Assembly (NCBI GenBank): GCA_036676415.1
Contig: JAKFCX010000058.1
Span: 42,946-106,945 of the forward strand
Length of the DNA stretch: 64,000 bases
Reading direction: 5' to 3'
DNA from: JAEZDC01 sp036676415
GTDB taxonomy: Bacteria > Bacteroidota > Bacteroidia > Chitinophagales > Chitinophagaceae
The translations under genes and the position numbers were made by a program. The notes under the pieces are model-generated. The model was given only the letters and a program-made list of their open reading frames with translations. It did not search any database and had not been told where the DNA came from. Shown here piece after piece: positions 54,671-63,416 of the stretch; position 1 is the first letter of the stretch; each line of letters opens with the position of its first letter.

Positions 54671-55996
54671 TCACTTAAAAAAATAAGTTGTTGTTAATCC
54701 GAAAGACATTAAATGGTTTTTATTACCGGTTTGATTTTCAAAGGAACGTAGACCATAACGGAGATACGGTGATAGTTGTAGCATGTTATGTTTTGATGAA
54801 AAAATTTCAGCCAGCAATTGCATTCGTATATGAGGCTGCCAGGTTTTATAATCGCCCGGCGATTTAACTGTCTGATAAAGGGATTGGCCGGAACTAAAAA
54901 CGTATTTGTTTTGATCGTATTTAGCAGCCAGTAAAACATGGTTGTCAATTCCTCCGCCCAAACTAAACTTCATATCCTCAAACTGCACCAGTTTCATCGA
55001 AAAACCCGAATAAACATTCAGAAAATGAAGATCATACTTACGTAATTCCTTTTCCAGCATAACCGTTAAAGCCGGGTTGCTGTATGTGCTGGTAATACTT
55101 GAGAATTGCTGGTGCTGATAGCCTGCTGAAAACTGGAAAGACATTCGCTTTCTAAAATTCTTCTGAGCCGAGAACCCAATGCCCCAAAGCATCTTACCTG
55201 TAGTAGTGCTTTTTTGATATACCGGAGAACCGGAAACTCCACTCGACGTACCTGTAGTTACATTAGAGAAAGAAACCCTTGAAGTACTTGCATTACTTTC
55301 AACGATGTTTTTGACCTTGTTGCTGATCCCGATATCTGCAGTTAACCCAATTTTCCATTTCTCACCGGATTGTTTTTGCTGAACAGTGGCAGCATTACCT
55401 GCTTTACTCAGTATAACGGTATCTGTGACCCGATCATTTTTTAATGAGTCGATCAAGGTTTCATTTTTTTCATCTATACCCGCTGCGGTTATTTCATTTT
55501 TATTGGTCGTTGCAGCATCATATGTGGAACTATCTTTTATTGCAACGGAATAAGATGAACGATCTATTTCATTATCTCCTGTCACATTTTTAGTTGCAAG
55601 TATAGCCTGTGTACCTGGCGTTTTTCCTGGAGAGAATACTTTCACTTCTGTAACGAGTGGAATAAAAGGTTCTGATCTCCCGGAGAAAGATTCATGCTCA
55701 TTTACTTTCTGAGAATTATTCTTAGCAACCTCTTTGTTTCCCTGGTTAACCGGACTATTGCCCTGATTGATCTTTATTGAATTTTCCGCCTCCTGTTCCA
55801 AATCACGATTGTTTATTAACAAATACAAGAAAACTCCGCCGGTAAGCACAAAAGGTATGATCCACCAGAAAATAATACGTCGCTTTTTCTCTTCAGGCTT
55901 CATTGCATGCCTCACATTTTGCCACACTTCATCATGAGGTTCAAACTGAACATCATCAAGTATATTTTTCACACTCTGTTCGAAATTCTCAGACAT
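54671..55996 (-). CDS. Membrane/barrel protein paired with an ECF sigma factor
   Basis: 441 residues. The first 40 are soluble and acidic (SENFEQSVKNILDDVQFEPHDEVWQNV region), as in cytoplasmic anti-sigma tails, and one membrane span (FWWIIPFVLTGGVFLYLLI) follows. A low-complexity linker (65-215) leads to a beta-rich C-terminal domain ending with F-x-x-T-T-Y-F-F, like an outer-membrane barrel. Start overlaps the sigma gene by 8 bp. It may act as the anti-sigma regulator, but its topology is puzzling. Confidence 0.75.
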   Translation of the reverse strand: MSENFEQSVKNILDDVQFEPHDEVWQNVRHAMKPEEKKRRIIFWWIIPFVLTGGVFLYLLINNRDLEQEAENSIKINQGNSPVNQGNKEVAKNNSQKVNEHESFSGRSEPFIPLVTEVKVFSPGKTPGTQAILATKNVTGDNEIDRSSYSVAIKDSSTYDAATTNKNEITAAGIDEKNETLIDSLKNDRVTDTVILSKAGNAATVQQKQSGEKWKIGLTADIGISNKVKNIVESNASTSRVSFSNVTTGTSSGVSGSPVYQKSTTTGKMLWGIGFSAQKNFRKRMSFQFSAGYQHQQFSSITSTYSNPALTVMLEKELRKYDLHFLNVYSGFSMKLVQFEDMKFSLGGGIDNHVLLAAKYDQNKYVFSSGQSLYQTVKSPGDYKTWQPHIRMQLLAEIFSSKHNMLQLSPYLRYGLRSFENQTGNKNHLMSFGLTTTYFFK

Positions 55997-56567
55997 AATT
56001 CACCTTTTTAGTTTCCCCGGAAAACTTTTCCATCCATGTAATCAGCAGATTTCTTGCCCTCATATATTGTGACCTGCTGGTGCTTTCACTGATGCCCAGC
56101 ATTTTTCCTATTTCAACATGCGAATAACCTTCTACCGCATACAAGTTGAAGATCGTTTGATAGCCTGCAGGTAATTGCCGTACCAGTTGTATCAGTTCCT
56201 TTGCATTAAGTGTAACCGCAGGATCAGCATCACTAACAGGATGCATAAATTCTTCTTTAATGATCAGCTCGTCCCTGTATACCTGGTGTTTTTTTAAGAA
56301 ATTAAGTGCAGCGTTCACCATGATCTTCCGAATCCATGCACCTAGTTCTCCTTCACCTTTAAACTTGTCGAGATTTCTAAAAACCCGTATAAATCCTTCC
56401 TGCAATACATCTTCAGCATCTTCCATAGATTTTGTGTACCGGTAGCAAACACCCAGCATTTGCCTTGCATACGTATCATACAACTGCTTCTGAGCAGTTT
56501 CGTTACCATGCAGGCAGGCTTCTATCAATTTAAAGGTTTGATCCATGTATGCTACATGGGTTGACAT
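55989..56567 (-). CDS. ECF-type RNA polymerase sigma factor
   Basis: 192 residues. Region 2 has YRYTKSMEDAEDVLQEGFIRVFRNL, region 4 has LPAGYQTIFNLYAVEGYSHVEIGKMLGISESTSRSQYMRARNLL. Met8 (56546, MDQTFKLIEACL) may be the true start. It heads a minus-strand operon with a membrane/barrel protein, an LVIVD lipoprotein and a barrel protein, the typical layout for envelope-linked regulation in this phylum. It lies 41 bp upstream of an SRPBCC gene's end. Confidence 0.92.
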   Translation of the reverse strand: MSTHVAYMDQTFKLIEACLHGNETAQKQLYDTYARQMLGVCYRYTKSMEDAEDVLQEGFIRVFRNLDKFKGEGELGAWIRKIMVNAALNFLKKHQVYRDELIIKEEFMHPVSDADPAVTLNAKELIQLVRQLPAGYQTIFNLYAVEGYSHVEIGKMLGISESTSRSQYMRARNLLITWMEKFSGETKKVNYV

Positions 56568-56607
56568 GGGATTTTGAGTAACCGTTGCACCTTACCGTAA
56601 TTATTTT

Positions 56608-57105
56608 TTATTGAGCTTCAACGAGGAGTTTTAAGTTTTCCAGGCTCTTTTCCATAGATCCACCCCAGATTTCATCTTTTGTAATAGAAGCAAATTTCTC
56701 CCATGGATACCATTTAACATCCTGCTCCATTTGCCATTGTACGGTGATGAGAGAATCTGGGGAGTGGTGATTGATGATACGAAAGAGGCCTCTCATGTTG
56801 CTGGGAGAAGTCCAATTAGTAGATAAAGTAGAATCTGTTGTTGAAACAATTGAGATGGTCGTATTTCCTATGACCAAAGAATTTTCCGCCTTACTAAAAG
56901 TTTGAACGGCTTTTTGTCCTTGTGCATCTGTCATCCAACTTTCCCAGTTTTGAAGCAGGAAAAGATGTTGTCTTACCTGATCAACTGAACCTTTAATATC
57001 AACTGCCCTTGAAACAAGTATCTGCGACGGCAATAAAGAACTCATTGCGGTTAGTATAATGAAGATGACAATAACACTGATGATACCCAATTTTACAAAA
57101 CGCAT
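56608..57105 (-). CDS. Membrane-anchored SRPBCC (polyketide cyclase-like) protein
   Basis: 165 residues. A single N-terminal span (LGIISVIVIFIILTAMSSLL) is followed by a START-like ligand-binding fold (VSRAVDIKGSVDQVRQHLFLLQNWESWM, VQWQMEQDVKWYPWEKFA). The anchor places the domain in the periplasm. Ligand unknown. A repeat copy lies 35 bp upstream. Confidence 0.82.
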   Translation of the reverse strand: MRFVKLGIISVIVIFIILTAMSSLLPSQILVSRAVDIKGSVDQVRQHLFLLQNWESWMTDAQGQKAVQTFSKAENSLVIGNTTISIVSTTDSTLSTNWTSPSNMRGLFRIINHHSPDSLITVQWQMEQDVKWYPWEKFASITKDEIWGGSMEKSLENLKLLVEAQ

Positions 57106-57140
57106 GTTGATTTTTTTTTAGCTGAAGAGAATTACCGGAA

Positions 57141-57160
57141 GTACAAGAGTGCGACGCAAC
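57141..57160 (+). repeat. Dispersed intergenic repeat, copy 5 (GCGACGC variant)
   Basis: GTACAAGAGTGCGACGCAAC, identical to copy 3. On the minus strand its neighbour CATCTTTG (57167-57160) resembles a -7 box reading towards the SRPBCC gene. Confidence 0.7.
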
Positions 57161-57194
57161 AAAGATGAACTATGAATGATTGCTGGTTTCATAA

Positions 57195-58295
57195 TCATTC
57201 CCATTTAAATACTCTCACAGCAATTGCATACACAATAATGCCCCAAACAACCAAAATACTGATCTCCTTCCAGCAGGATAACAAACCTGTTCCTTCAAAA
57301 GCCACATTTCGCATAGCATCGTTAAGAGCTGTTAGCGGTAAATAATTTATAATTGCCTGTAATCCTATTGGCAATGCAGTTTTGGGAAAGAAGGTTCCTG
57401 ATAAAAAATACTGCGGAAACATAAACAGGTTAGCATAGATCGGTATCACATTCTGATTTTTGGAGATGCCACTGATAACAAAACCAAAACCCATAAAAAC
57501 AATAAGGCCAAGAAAACTGAGCACCATCATTTCAAGGAAAGTGATGAAACCATTTGCCAGCGTGAAATCATAAGCGAAATAACCAAAAGCAATCAACGCA
57601 ACAACAGTAGTTAACTGGAAGATCACTCTTGCTATTCCTTCTCCCAAAACAATGTATGGCTTCCTAATTGGTGTTGAATAGAGCCGTTTTAATACGAGTG
57701 TTTCCTTTAGCGAATAAAAAGAAAACGCAATACCAAATATGGCAGCACCGATCAATGAGAAACCGATCATGCCCGGTAGAAGAAAATCGATCTGGGAATA
57801 CACTCTTCCTTTGACCATCTCATTGCTGATAAAAGCTGTTGATGGTCTTGCCGGATAAATTTTTGCATCTACATCCTGTATTACATTCTCCAGTGCTGTA
57901 CGTAATACATTGAAGTCACGCATGCTGGCAGAAGATGTGATCAGATGAATATCATATTTAATAGTATCACCAGATTTTAAAGGAACGATCCTGATCTTAG
58001 CGGTGATTCGTCCTTTTTTAAGAAGATCATTGATATGTTCGGTGGAACCTTTTTTAATATCAAAAAGACTGTTTTTATTTATTGCCTGGTAAATAATGTT
58101 GGCAGAATCTGTTTTCTCGTCAAAAGCCACATCAACGTTTACTCCACTGTTTCTTCCTAATGAACCAAAGATCACGATCAACACTATCGGGAAAAAAAGA
58201 CTGAAGAAAACTCCCTGGGGACTTCGGAATGCAGCTCGTAAACTTGCTCTCATTATAGCCAGCATAGCTGTAATCTGGCTGTATTTTTTACTCAT
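57195..58295 (-). CDS. ABC-2 type transporter permease
   Basis: 366 residues with one N-terminal span (FFSLFFPIVLIVIFGSL), a periplasmic domain of about 130 residues, and five more spans in the C-terminal half (MIGFSLIGAAIFGIAFSFYSL, MMVLSFLGLIVFMGFGFVI). The FMFPQYFLSGTFFP motif is typical of ABC-2 exporters such as those for drugs or lipids. No ATP-binding subunit is next to it, so the partner lies elsewhere. Confidence 0.9.
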   Translation of the reverse strand: MSKKYSQITAMLAIMRASLRAAFRSPQGVFFSLFFPIVLIVIFGSLGRNSGVNVDVAFDEKTDSANIIYQAINKNSLFDIKKGSTEHINDLLKKGRITAKIRIVPLKSGDTIKYDIHLITSSASMRDFNVLRTALENVIQDVDAKIYPARPSTAFISNEMVKGRVYSQIDFLLPGMIGFSLIGAAIFGIAFSFYSLKETLVLKRLYSTPIRKPYIVLGEGIARVIFQLTTVVALIAFGYFAYDFTLANGFITFLEMMVLSFLGLIVFMGFGFVISGISKNQNVIPIYANLFMFPQYFLSGTFFPKTALPIGLQAIINYLPLTALNDAMRNVAFEGTGLLSCWKEISILVVWGIIVYAIAVRVFKWE

Positions 58296-58356
58296 AAGCC
58301 TCGTTGGAAGGGCAAATCTATCAAGTTATTGGAAAGCGGGGGAAATAAATTGACGG

Positions 58357-58384
58357 TTTGAAACTATTGCATAAAGTAACTTTG
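58357..58384 (+). promoter_or_regulatory. Promoter of folK giving a nearly leaderless transcript
   Basis: TTTG (58357-58360), a 16-bp spacer and TAACTTTG (58377-58384), a full match to the TAnnTTTG -7 box. The -7 box ends 7 bp before the ATG, so the transcript should start at or within a few bases of it. Confidence 0.65.
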
Positions 58385-58391
58385 AAGCCAG

Positions 58392-58874
58392 ATGAACACA
58401 GCATATCTACTAATCGGAGGAAATCTTGGAGACAGATTGCTTAATCTTCAAAAGGCGATCGAACATATTGAACCGGATTGCGGCGATATCATTGCAATGT
58501 CATCTGTTTATGAAACTGCAGCATGGGGGAATACAGATCAGCCTGCTTTTCTCAACCAGGTTGTGGTGCTGAATACAGAACTTGAACCCGGAGAATTGAT
58601 GAAACGATTGCTGGAAATAGAAAAAAAGCTTGGAAGATTACGGATGGAAAAAATGGGTCCCAGGACAATTGATATAGATATTTTACTAATAGGTGAACTG
58701 GTGATGCAAAAACCAGGGCTTATTGTGCCTCATCCATCGCTTCATTTAAGAAAATTTGCGTTGATTCCACTTAGTGAAGTAGCTGCAAGTGTCATTCATC
58801 CCACGCTAAACAAAACAATTGCCGAGTTATTAACTGATTGTCCAGATAGTTTACCGGTGACGAAAATTTCCTGA
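58392..58874 (+). CDS. folK: 2-amino-4-hydroxy-6-hydroxymethyldihydropteridine pyrophosphokinase
   Basis: Transfers pyrophosphate from ATP to the dihydropterin in folate synthesis. The 160-residue protein has the HPPK marks YLLIGGNLGDRLLNLQKAI at the N-terminus, the metal-binding GPRTIDIDILLIG, and VPHPSLHLRKFALIPLSE. Size and start fit the family. It is followed by a deoxynucleoside kinase gene after 36 bp. Confidence 0.96.
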   Translation: MNTAYLLIGGNLGDRLLNLQKAIEHIEPDCGDIIAMSSVYETAAWGNTDQPAFLNQVVVLNTELEPGELMKRLLEIEKKLGRLRMEKMGPRTIDIDILLIGELVMQKPGLIVPHPSLHLRKFALIPLSEVAASVIHPTLNKTIAELLTDCPDSLPVTKIS

Positions 58875-58910
58875 GAACACCACCGTTGCTGCCAGTAATT
58901 TTGCCGGGCA

Positions 58911-59543
58911 ATGCAGCATCATTTTATAACGATAGAGGGGAATATTGGAGCAGGAAAAACAACGCTGGCTCATTTATTATCAAAGCATTTTAATGCAAGG
59001 CTGATATTGGAGGAATTTGCAGACAACCCATTCCTGCCAAAATTTTATGAGAATCCGGAGCAATATGCTTTTCCGCTGGAATTGTTCTTTATGGCTGAAC
59101 GATATAAGCAGTTGAAAGATATGATCCACACAACCGATCTTTTTCAAAGCATTACTATTTCGGATTATCTCTTCACCAAATGCCTGTTGTTTGCCAAGGT
59201 TACTTTGCCTGATGAAGAATTCAGGTTGTATCAAAAGCTATTTGATATCATTCATCAACAACTTGTTTTCCCGGATATACTCATCTACCTCCATGCTCCT
59301 GTCCAAAAGCTGCAGGCAAACATAAAAAAGCGTAACAGAGAGTATGAACAAAATATTCCTGACGAGTATTTGTTCAAGGTACAGGAAACTTACACCAGCT
59401 ACATTAAACAACATAACATTAAAACGATATTTGTAGATGCCAGCAATGCTGATTTTTTAGGAAATGAAAAGCATCTGCAGATCATCATTGATGCACTGGA
59501 TAAAGATTACGAAGGAGGACAGCAATATCTAACGCTTCCATAA
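58911..59543 (+). CDS. Deoxynucleoside kinase (dAK/dGK-type)
   Basis: A salvage kinase of 210 residues. The P-loop GNIGAGKT lies at 10-17, the ILEEFADNPFL segment carries the catalytic Glu, and the lid KKRNREYEQNIPDEYLFKVQ is typical. It phosphorylates deoxyadenosine, deoxyguanosine or another deoxynucleoside; which one cannot be read. A TAATTTTG box lies 8 bp before its ATG. Confidence 0.92.
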   Translation: MQHHFITIEGNIGAGKTTLAHLLSKHFNARLILEEFADNPFLPKFYENPEQYAFPLELFFMAERYKQLKDMIHTTDLFQSITISDYLFTKCLLFAKVTLPDEEFRLYQKLFDIIHQQLVFPDILIYLHAPVQKLQANIKKRNREYEQNIPDEYLFKVQETYTSYIKQHNIKTIFVDASNADFLGNEKHLQIIIDALDKDYEGGQQYLTLP

Positions 59544-59552
59544 TTATTTTTA

Positions 59553-60800
59553 ATGAGTAATGCCAACACTCGTCATGATCCTTTTGCATCGATAAGGATC
59601 ATTGAATTCCGCAATTTGCTGATGGGTCGCTTTCTCTTCATCATGGGATTACGGATGATGGGTACTTTAGTTGGCTGGTGGGTTTATCAACTTACCAAAG
59701 ACCCTTTTGCCATTGGACTAATTGGATTGAGCGAAGTGATCCCTGCTTTATCATTTGCTTTATATGCTGGCCATGTAATAGACATCAGCGAAAAAAGAAA
59801 GCTGCTGCTAAAGGGAATGACTTTTTATTTATTGTGTGCAGTTGTTTTGCTGGCCTTATCCACGAATTATTCATCAAATCGTTTATCGAACACTAACCTT
59901 ACATACTGTATATACTTTGTTGTTTTTTGTACCGGCATCATCAGAGCTTTTACTGGTCCTGTTTTTCATACACTACTTGCAGCCATCGTTCCAAAACCTA
60001 TACTCAGTAATGCCACTACATGGAACCAGGGCACATGGCTAACAGCTTCGGTTGCAGGACATGCTTTGGGTGGATTTCTTATTGCAGGATTAGGCAACAC
60101 AGGTACTTTGATAGTGATTATTTCACTGGTGGTTTTTTCTTTTTTTTATATGACTTTATTAAAAAGAAAACCTCCATTGAATGAAGCCGGTGAAAAGAAA
60201 ACCTGGAAGAGCATTACAGAAGGATTACGATTTGTAATAAGAACAAAAGAAGTGTTGGGTGCATTAACACTTGATCTTTTTGCCGTTCTTTTTGGTGGAG
60301 CTGTTGCTTTACTACCTGCCTTTGCTACAGATATATTGCATGTAGGCTCACAGGGCTTTGGTTTCTTAAATGCTGCAACAGATATGGGAGCGATACTTAG
60401 TGTTATCATGTTAACCTTGTTCCCTTTAAAAAGAAAACAGGGAATGATATTAATGCTTGCCATTGCAGGATTCGGAGCATGCATTATCATCTTTGCTTTA
60501 TCAAAATGGTTCTGGCTTTCATTTGCTGCGTTATTACTCAGCGGTATATTGGATGGATTTAGTGTTGTGATACGTGGCACCATCCTTCAGATGAAAACAC
60601 CTGATAATATGCGTGGAAGAGTAATGAGTGTAAATTCCATGTTCATCAATAGCAGTAACGAACTTGGTCAATTTGAAAGTGGTGTTGCAGCCAAATTACT
60701 TGGTGTAATTCCATCAGTAGTGTTTGGAGGCTGCATGACTATTCTGGTTGTAATCTTTACATGGGTAAAAGCTCCTGGCTTGAGAAAAATGGAATATTAG
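59553..60800 (+). CDS. Major facilitator superfamily transporter (MFS_3-like)
   Basis: 415 residues with about twelve spans. Typical segments are IEFRNLLMGRFLFIMGLRMMGTLVGWWVYQLTKDPFAIGLIGLSEVIP and GFGFLNAATDMGAILSVIML, the latter after a short basic loop. The group includes EntS-type exporters. No siderophore or resistance genes are adjacent, so no substrate is proposed. It starts 9 bp after the nucleoside kinase, so it is probably in the same operon. Confidence 0.9.
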   Translation: MSNANTRHDPFASIRIIEFRNLLMGRFLFIMGLRMMGTLVGWWVYQLTKDPFAIGLIGLSEVIPALSFALYAGHVIDISEKRKLLLKGMTFYLLCAVVLLALSTNYSSNRLSNTNLTYCIYFVVFCTGIIRAFTGPVFHTLLAAIVPKPILSNATTWNQGTWLTASVAGHALGGFLIAGLGNTGTLIVIISLVVFSFFYMTLLKRKPPLNEAGEKKTWKSITEGLRFVIRTKEVLGALTLDLFAVLFGGAVALLPAFATDILHVGSQGFGFLNAATDMGAILSVIMLTLFPLKRKQGMILMLAIAGFGACIIIFALSKWFWLSFAALLLSGILDGFSVVIRGTILQMKTPDNMRGRVMSVNSMFINSSNELGQFESGVAAKLLGVIPSVVFGGCMTILVVIFTWVKAPGLRKMEY

Positions 60801-61208
60801 AAGCGCTAATTGTTAATTCTATTATGATCCTTTCTTTGGCATAACATCTATTTTAAAACTCATTTTTACTTCTTATAGCAGCAGTAGTGCTATTAACGAT
60901 TCTCCAACAATTTATAAACGCAAGCAGCAGTTGTGTATCATGGCACCGTAAAAATTAAATAAAGCATTGATAAAGAACAAAAGCAGGAAATTACAATATC
61001 ATCAAGCAGCAGTTTACCAATGAAAAAAATGAAATTCATATTAAGGGTTGTAGCCATTATAATCTTCATTTAATTATTTCGTAAACCTTCGGCATATTAG
61101 TTGCCAAGTGTAGAAATATTCTACAACATGAGTAAGTAATTGTAGAAAAAAATAAATACTTTGCTTATCAATAACCCCTGATTCATTATCCTAGTTAAAA
61201 ATATTCCT
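60801..61208. other. 408-bp intergenic region
   Basis: No convincing gene. A 17-codon frame from 61020 (MKKMKFILRVVAIIIFI) looks like a lone hydrophobic start and is judged a chance or a decayed signal peptide. A palindrome and a half-site at 61109-61147 are listed separately. The stretch near 61156 (AATACTTTG) resembles, one base short, a -7 box. Confidence 0.55.
61109..61147. promoter_or_regulatory. Palindrome plus extra half-site upstream of the lyase-like lipoprotein
   Basis: TGTAGAA-ATA-TTCTACA (61109-61125) is a perfect 7+7 inverted repeat, followed after 14 bp by a third half-site TTGTAGAA (61140-61147). The spacing suggests a repressor or activator site. No T-tract. Confidence 0.45.
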
Positions 61209-62174
61209 ATGCTGAAAAACATGCCAAAGAAGCTGGCTATAGCCACGATTGTTTTCTTATCAACAGGTTTATTCGTTAGTTGCACTAAAAGTTCTGTAGT
61301 GAATGATGTAATGGTAGCATCACATCAACAAACAAATGCAGATACTACAAGTTATACAAATACACCTCCTCCTAATAGTAATTCAAATGCGACACCTCCT
61401 CCTCCTGCAAATGGATCAGCATCTGCAACAAGCACTTCTGGAAGTGGAACTTCTGCATATAGTCCAAGTACTACATGGAACAACAGACCTGATGGTCCTT
61501 ATACGTTAGCACAGGCAACATTGGATTTTAAAAATGTTGTTACAGGATGGAATCAGAATCGCATGCAGATCATAGGAGGAAAACTCAGAACGACTTTAAC
61601 TGCAAATGTTGTTGGACCTGAAGGTGGATTGGTAAGCTGGATAGATATTGCTGATGGTGCCGAATACCAACTTCAGTTCGATATGATGTTCGATAACAAT
61701 TTTGATTTCAGTGCTGGTGGTAAAGTCGGATTTGGTTTCTTACTTGGTGCTGGTTATACCGGTGGTCAGCCTGCAACTGATGGTAATGGAGGAAGTGCTC
61801 GCATTATGTGGTACAAAAGCGGAGGTCGTTCTTACCTGAAGCCTTATATCTATCATAAAGATCAGCCAGGACAGTATGGTGATGATTTCGCTAAATCATA
61901 TCCTGCAACAGGAAATATTGCAAAGGGTCAATGGCACACAGTGAAAATTTATGTGAAGAGCAATACTGGCAGTAACACTGATGGCAGGTTACAGGTTAGC
62001 ATCAACGGAACAACATTACTTGATAAAGCTATGCGTTGGACAACAAACGATGCCAAGCGTTTGATCAACAGAATTTGCTTTGAAACATTCCGTGGTGGTG
62101 CAGATGCAAGCTGGACTTCACCTACCGATGGACAAATATATTTTGACAAAGTAAGCTGGACAGCTTTACCATAA
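61209..62174 (+). CDS. Exported lipoprotein with polysaccharide-lyase-14-like fold
   Basis: 321 residues; the ATG at 61221 is also possible and gives a signal peptide ending in FVSC (lipobox). Residues 45-80 are a Pro/Ser/Asn-rich linker (PPPNSNSNATPPPPANGS). The remaining 230 residues look like a concanavalin-type beta sandwich as in alginate lyase-type PL14 proteins (YQLQFDMMFDNNFDFSAGGKVGFGFLLG and GQWHTVKIYVKSNTGSNTDG). Catalytic residues cannot be assigned. A strong terminator follows. Confidence 0.8.
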   Translation: MLKNMPKKLAIATIVFLSTGLFVSCTKSSVVNDVMVASHQQTNADTTSYTNTPPPNSNSNATPPPPANGSASATSTSGSGTSAYSPSTTWNNRPDGPYTLAQATLDFKNVVTGWNQNRMQIIGGKLRTTLTANVVGPEGGLVSWIDIADGAEYQLQFDMMFDNNFDFSAGGKVGFGFLLGAGYTGGQPATDGNGGSARIMWYKSGGRSYLKPYIYHKDQPGQYGDDFAKSYPATGNIAKGQWHTVKIYVKSNTGSNTDGRLQVSINGTTLLDKAMRWTTNDAKRLINRICFETFRGGADASWTSPTDGQIYFDKVSWTALP

Positions 62175-62193
62175 TAGATAATATTTTAGAAAC

Positions 62194-62219
62194 GCCTCAA
62201 CGATATGTTGGGGCTTTTT
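62194..62219 (+). terminator. Intrinsic terminator after the lyase-like lipoprotein
   Basis: GCCTCAAC (62194-62201) pairs with GTTGGGGC (62207-62214), one T-G pair, GATAT loop, followed by TTTTTATTTT. Confidence 0.82.
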
Positions 62220-62268
62220 ATTTTGCCAGCCTTTCAATCAAACAGTAACTTCATTACAAATAACTGCT

Positions 62269-62766
62269 ATGAGCGAAAAGTTCAAAAACTCAAAAACTGA
62301 TGGTGTACATTTTAAACTAAGCCAACTTGCAGGTGAATGGCATGGTACAGCTAAGACATGGTTTGAACCGGATAAAGTTGCAGATGAGTCTCCTGTTAAA
62401 GGCACCATACGGGTAATTATGGATGGCCGATTTATCATTCATGAATACAAAGGAAGTTTTGGCGATAAGCCTTTAGAGGGAATCAACATCATAGGTTATA
62501 ATCTAAGCCTGAATAAATTTGAAAGTGCATGGATCGATAGCTTCCATACAGGTACTGCACTCATGTTTTCTGAAGGGAAAAGAGATGATAATAATCTTTC
62601 AGTATTAGGCAGCTATGCTTATGTTACCCCGGAAACAGAACAACATTGGGGATGGCGTACCAATATTGAAATGGTAAACGATAATGAAATAAAAATAGTC
62701 GCTTATAATATTTCACCTGAAGGCGAAGAAACTAAGGCAACTGAAATTCATTATAGAAGAATTTGA
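62269..62766 (+). CDS. DUF1579 family protein
   Basis: 165 residues, soluble, with no signal peptide. Family signs are LAGEWHGTAKTWFEPDKVADESPVKGTIRVIMDGRFIIHEYKG, IIGYNLSLNKFESAWIDSF, and a calycin-like beta-barrel pattern. The function of DUF1579 is unknown, with ligand binding likely by fold. Convergent with tdk; 3 bp separate the stops. Confidence 0.87.
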   Translation: MSEKFKNSKTDGVHFKLSQLAGEWHGTAKTWFEPDKVADESPVKGTIRVIMDGRFIIHEYKGSFGDKPLEGINIIGYNLSLNKFESAWIDSFHTGTALMFSEGKRDDNNLSVLGSYAYVTPETEQHWGWRTNIEMVNDNEIKIVAYNISPEGEETKATEIHYRRI

Positions 62767-62769
62767 TTT

Positions 62770-63342
62770 TTATACAGGTCTTTCCTGTGCACAGATCCTG
62801 CAACGAGGTTCATAAATATCCTTTTCACCCAAAAGCACTTGCCCTTCCTGTGTTGTTTTCCGGTAGGATACATTTGCAATGTTTCCGCATTTCATACATA
62901 TAGCATGGAGCTTGGTAATGTAATCAGCAATGGCTAACAAGCCAGGCATTTGTCCGAAAGGTCTTCCCAGGTAATCCATGTCCAAACCGGCAACGATCAC
63001 ACGTATCCCTTTTAATGCAAGTGTTTCGCAAACGTGACATATCTGATCATCAAAGAACTGTGCTTCATCAATACCTACCACATCTACATCATCTGCCATC
63101 AATAAGATCGTTTGCGAATTATCTATTGGCGTAGAAAGGATCGCATTACTATCATGACTAACTACGTTCACTTCATCATATCGCACATCAATCGCTGGCT
63201 TAAAAATTTCCACTTTAAGATTAGCATACTTCACTCTCTTCAAACGACGGATAAGTTCCTCTGTTTTTCCGCTAAACATGCTTCCGCAGATCACTTCGAT
63301 CCAGCCTCTTCGCTCTCCGCTGATATTTGGTTCAATAAACAT
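62770..63342 (-). CDS. tdk: Thymidine kinase
   Basis: A 190-residue type II thymidine kinase that makes dTMP from thymidine with ATP. P-loop CGSMFSGKTEELIRRLKR (residues 19-36), the catalytic DEAQFF near residue 93, and the structural zinc Cys pairs CMKCG and CRIC. Length fits the family. Together with the deoxynucleoside kinase it indicates deoxynucleoside salvage in this region. It is divergent from the last gene with 74 bp between. Confidence 0.96.
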   Translation of the reverse strand: MFIEPNISGERRGWIEVICGSMFSGKTEELIRRLKRVKYANLKVEIFKPAIDVRYDEVNVVSHDSNAILSTPIDNSQTILLMADDVDVVGIDEAQFFDDQICHVCETLALKGIRVIVAGLDMDYLGRPFGQMPGLLAIADYITKLHAICMKCGNIANVSYRKTTQEGQVLLGEKDIYEPRCRICAQERPV

Positions 63343-63416
63343 TTTTCGGGGTATGTTATAGTTGGTGAACTGTACGTAACTTTAAACACTTCTAACCATC
63401 AAAAATATTACATCCC

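Noticed and set aside
61020..61073. 17-codon hydrophobic peptide MKKMKFILRVVAIIIFI
   Set aside because: Too short, no terminator or conserved context. It looks like a decayed or chance signal-peptide start.
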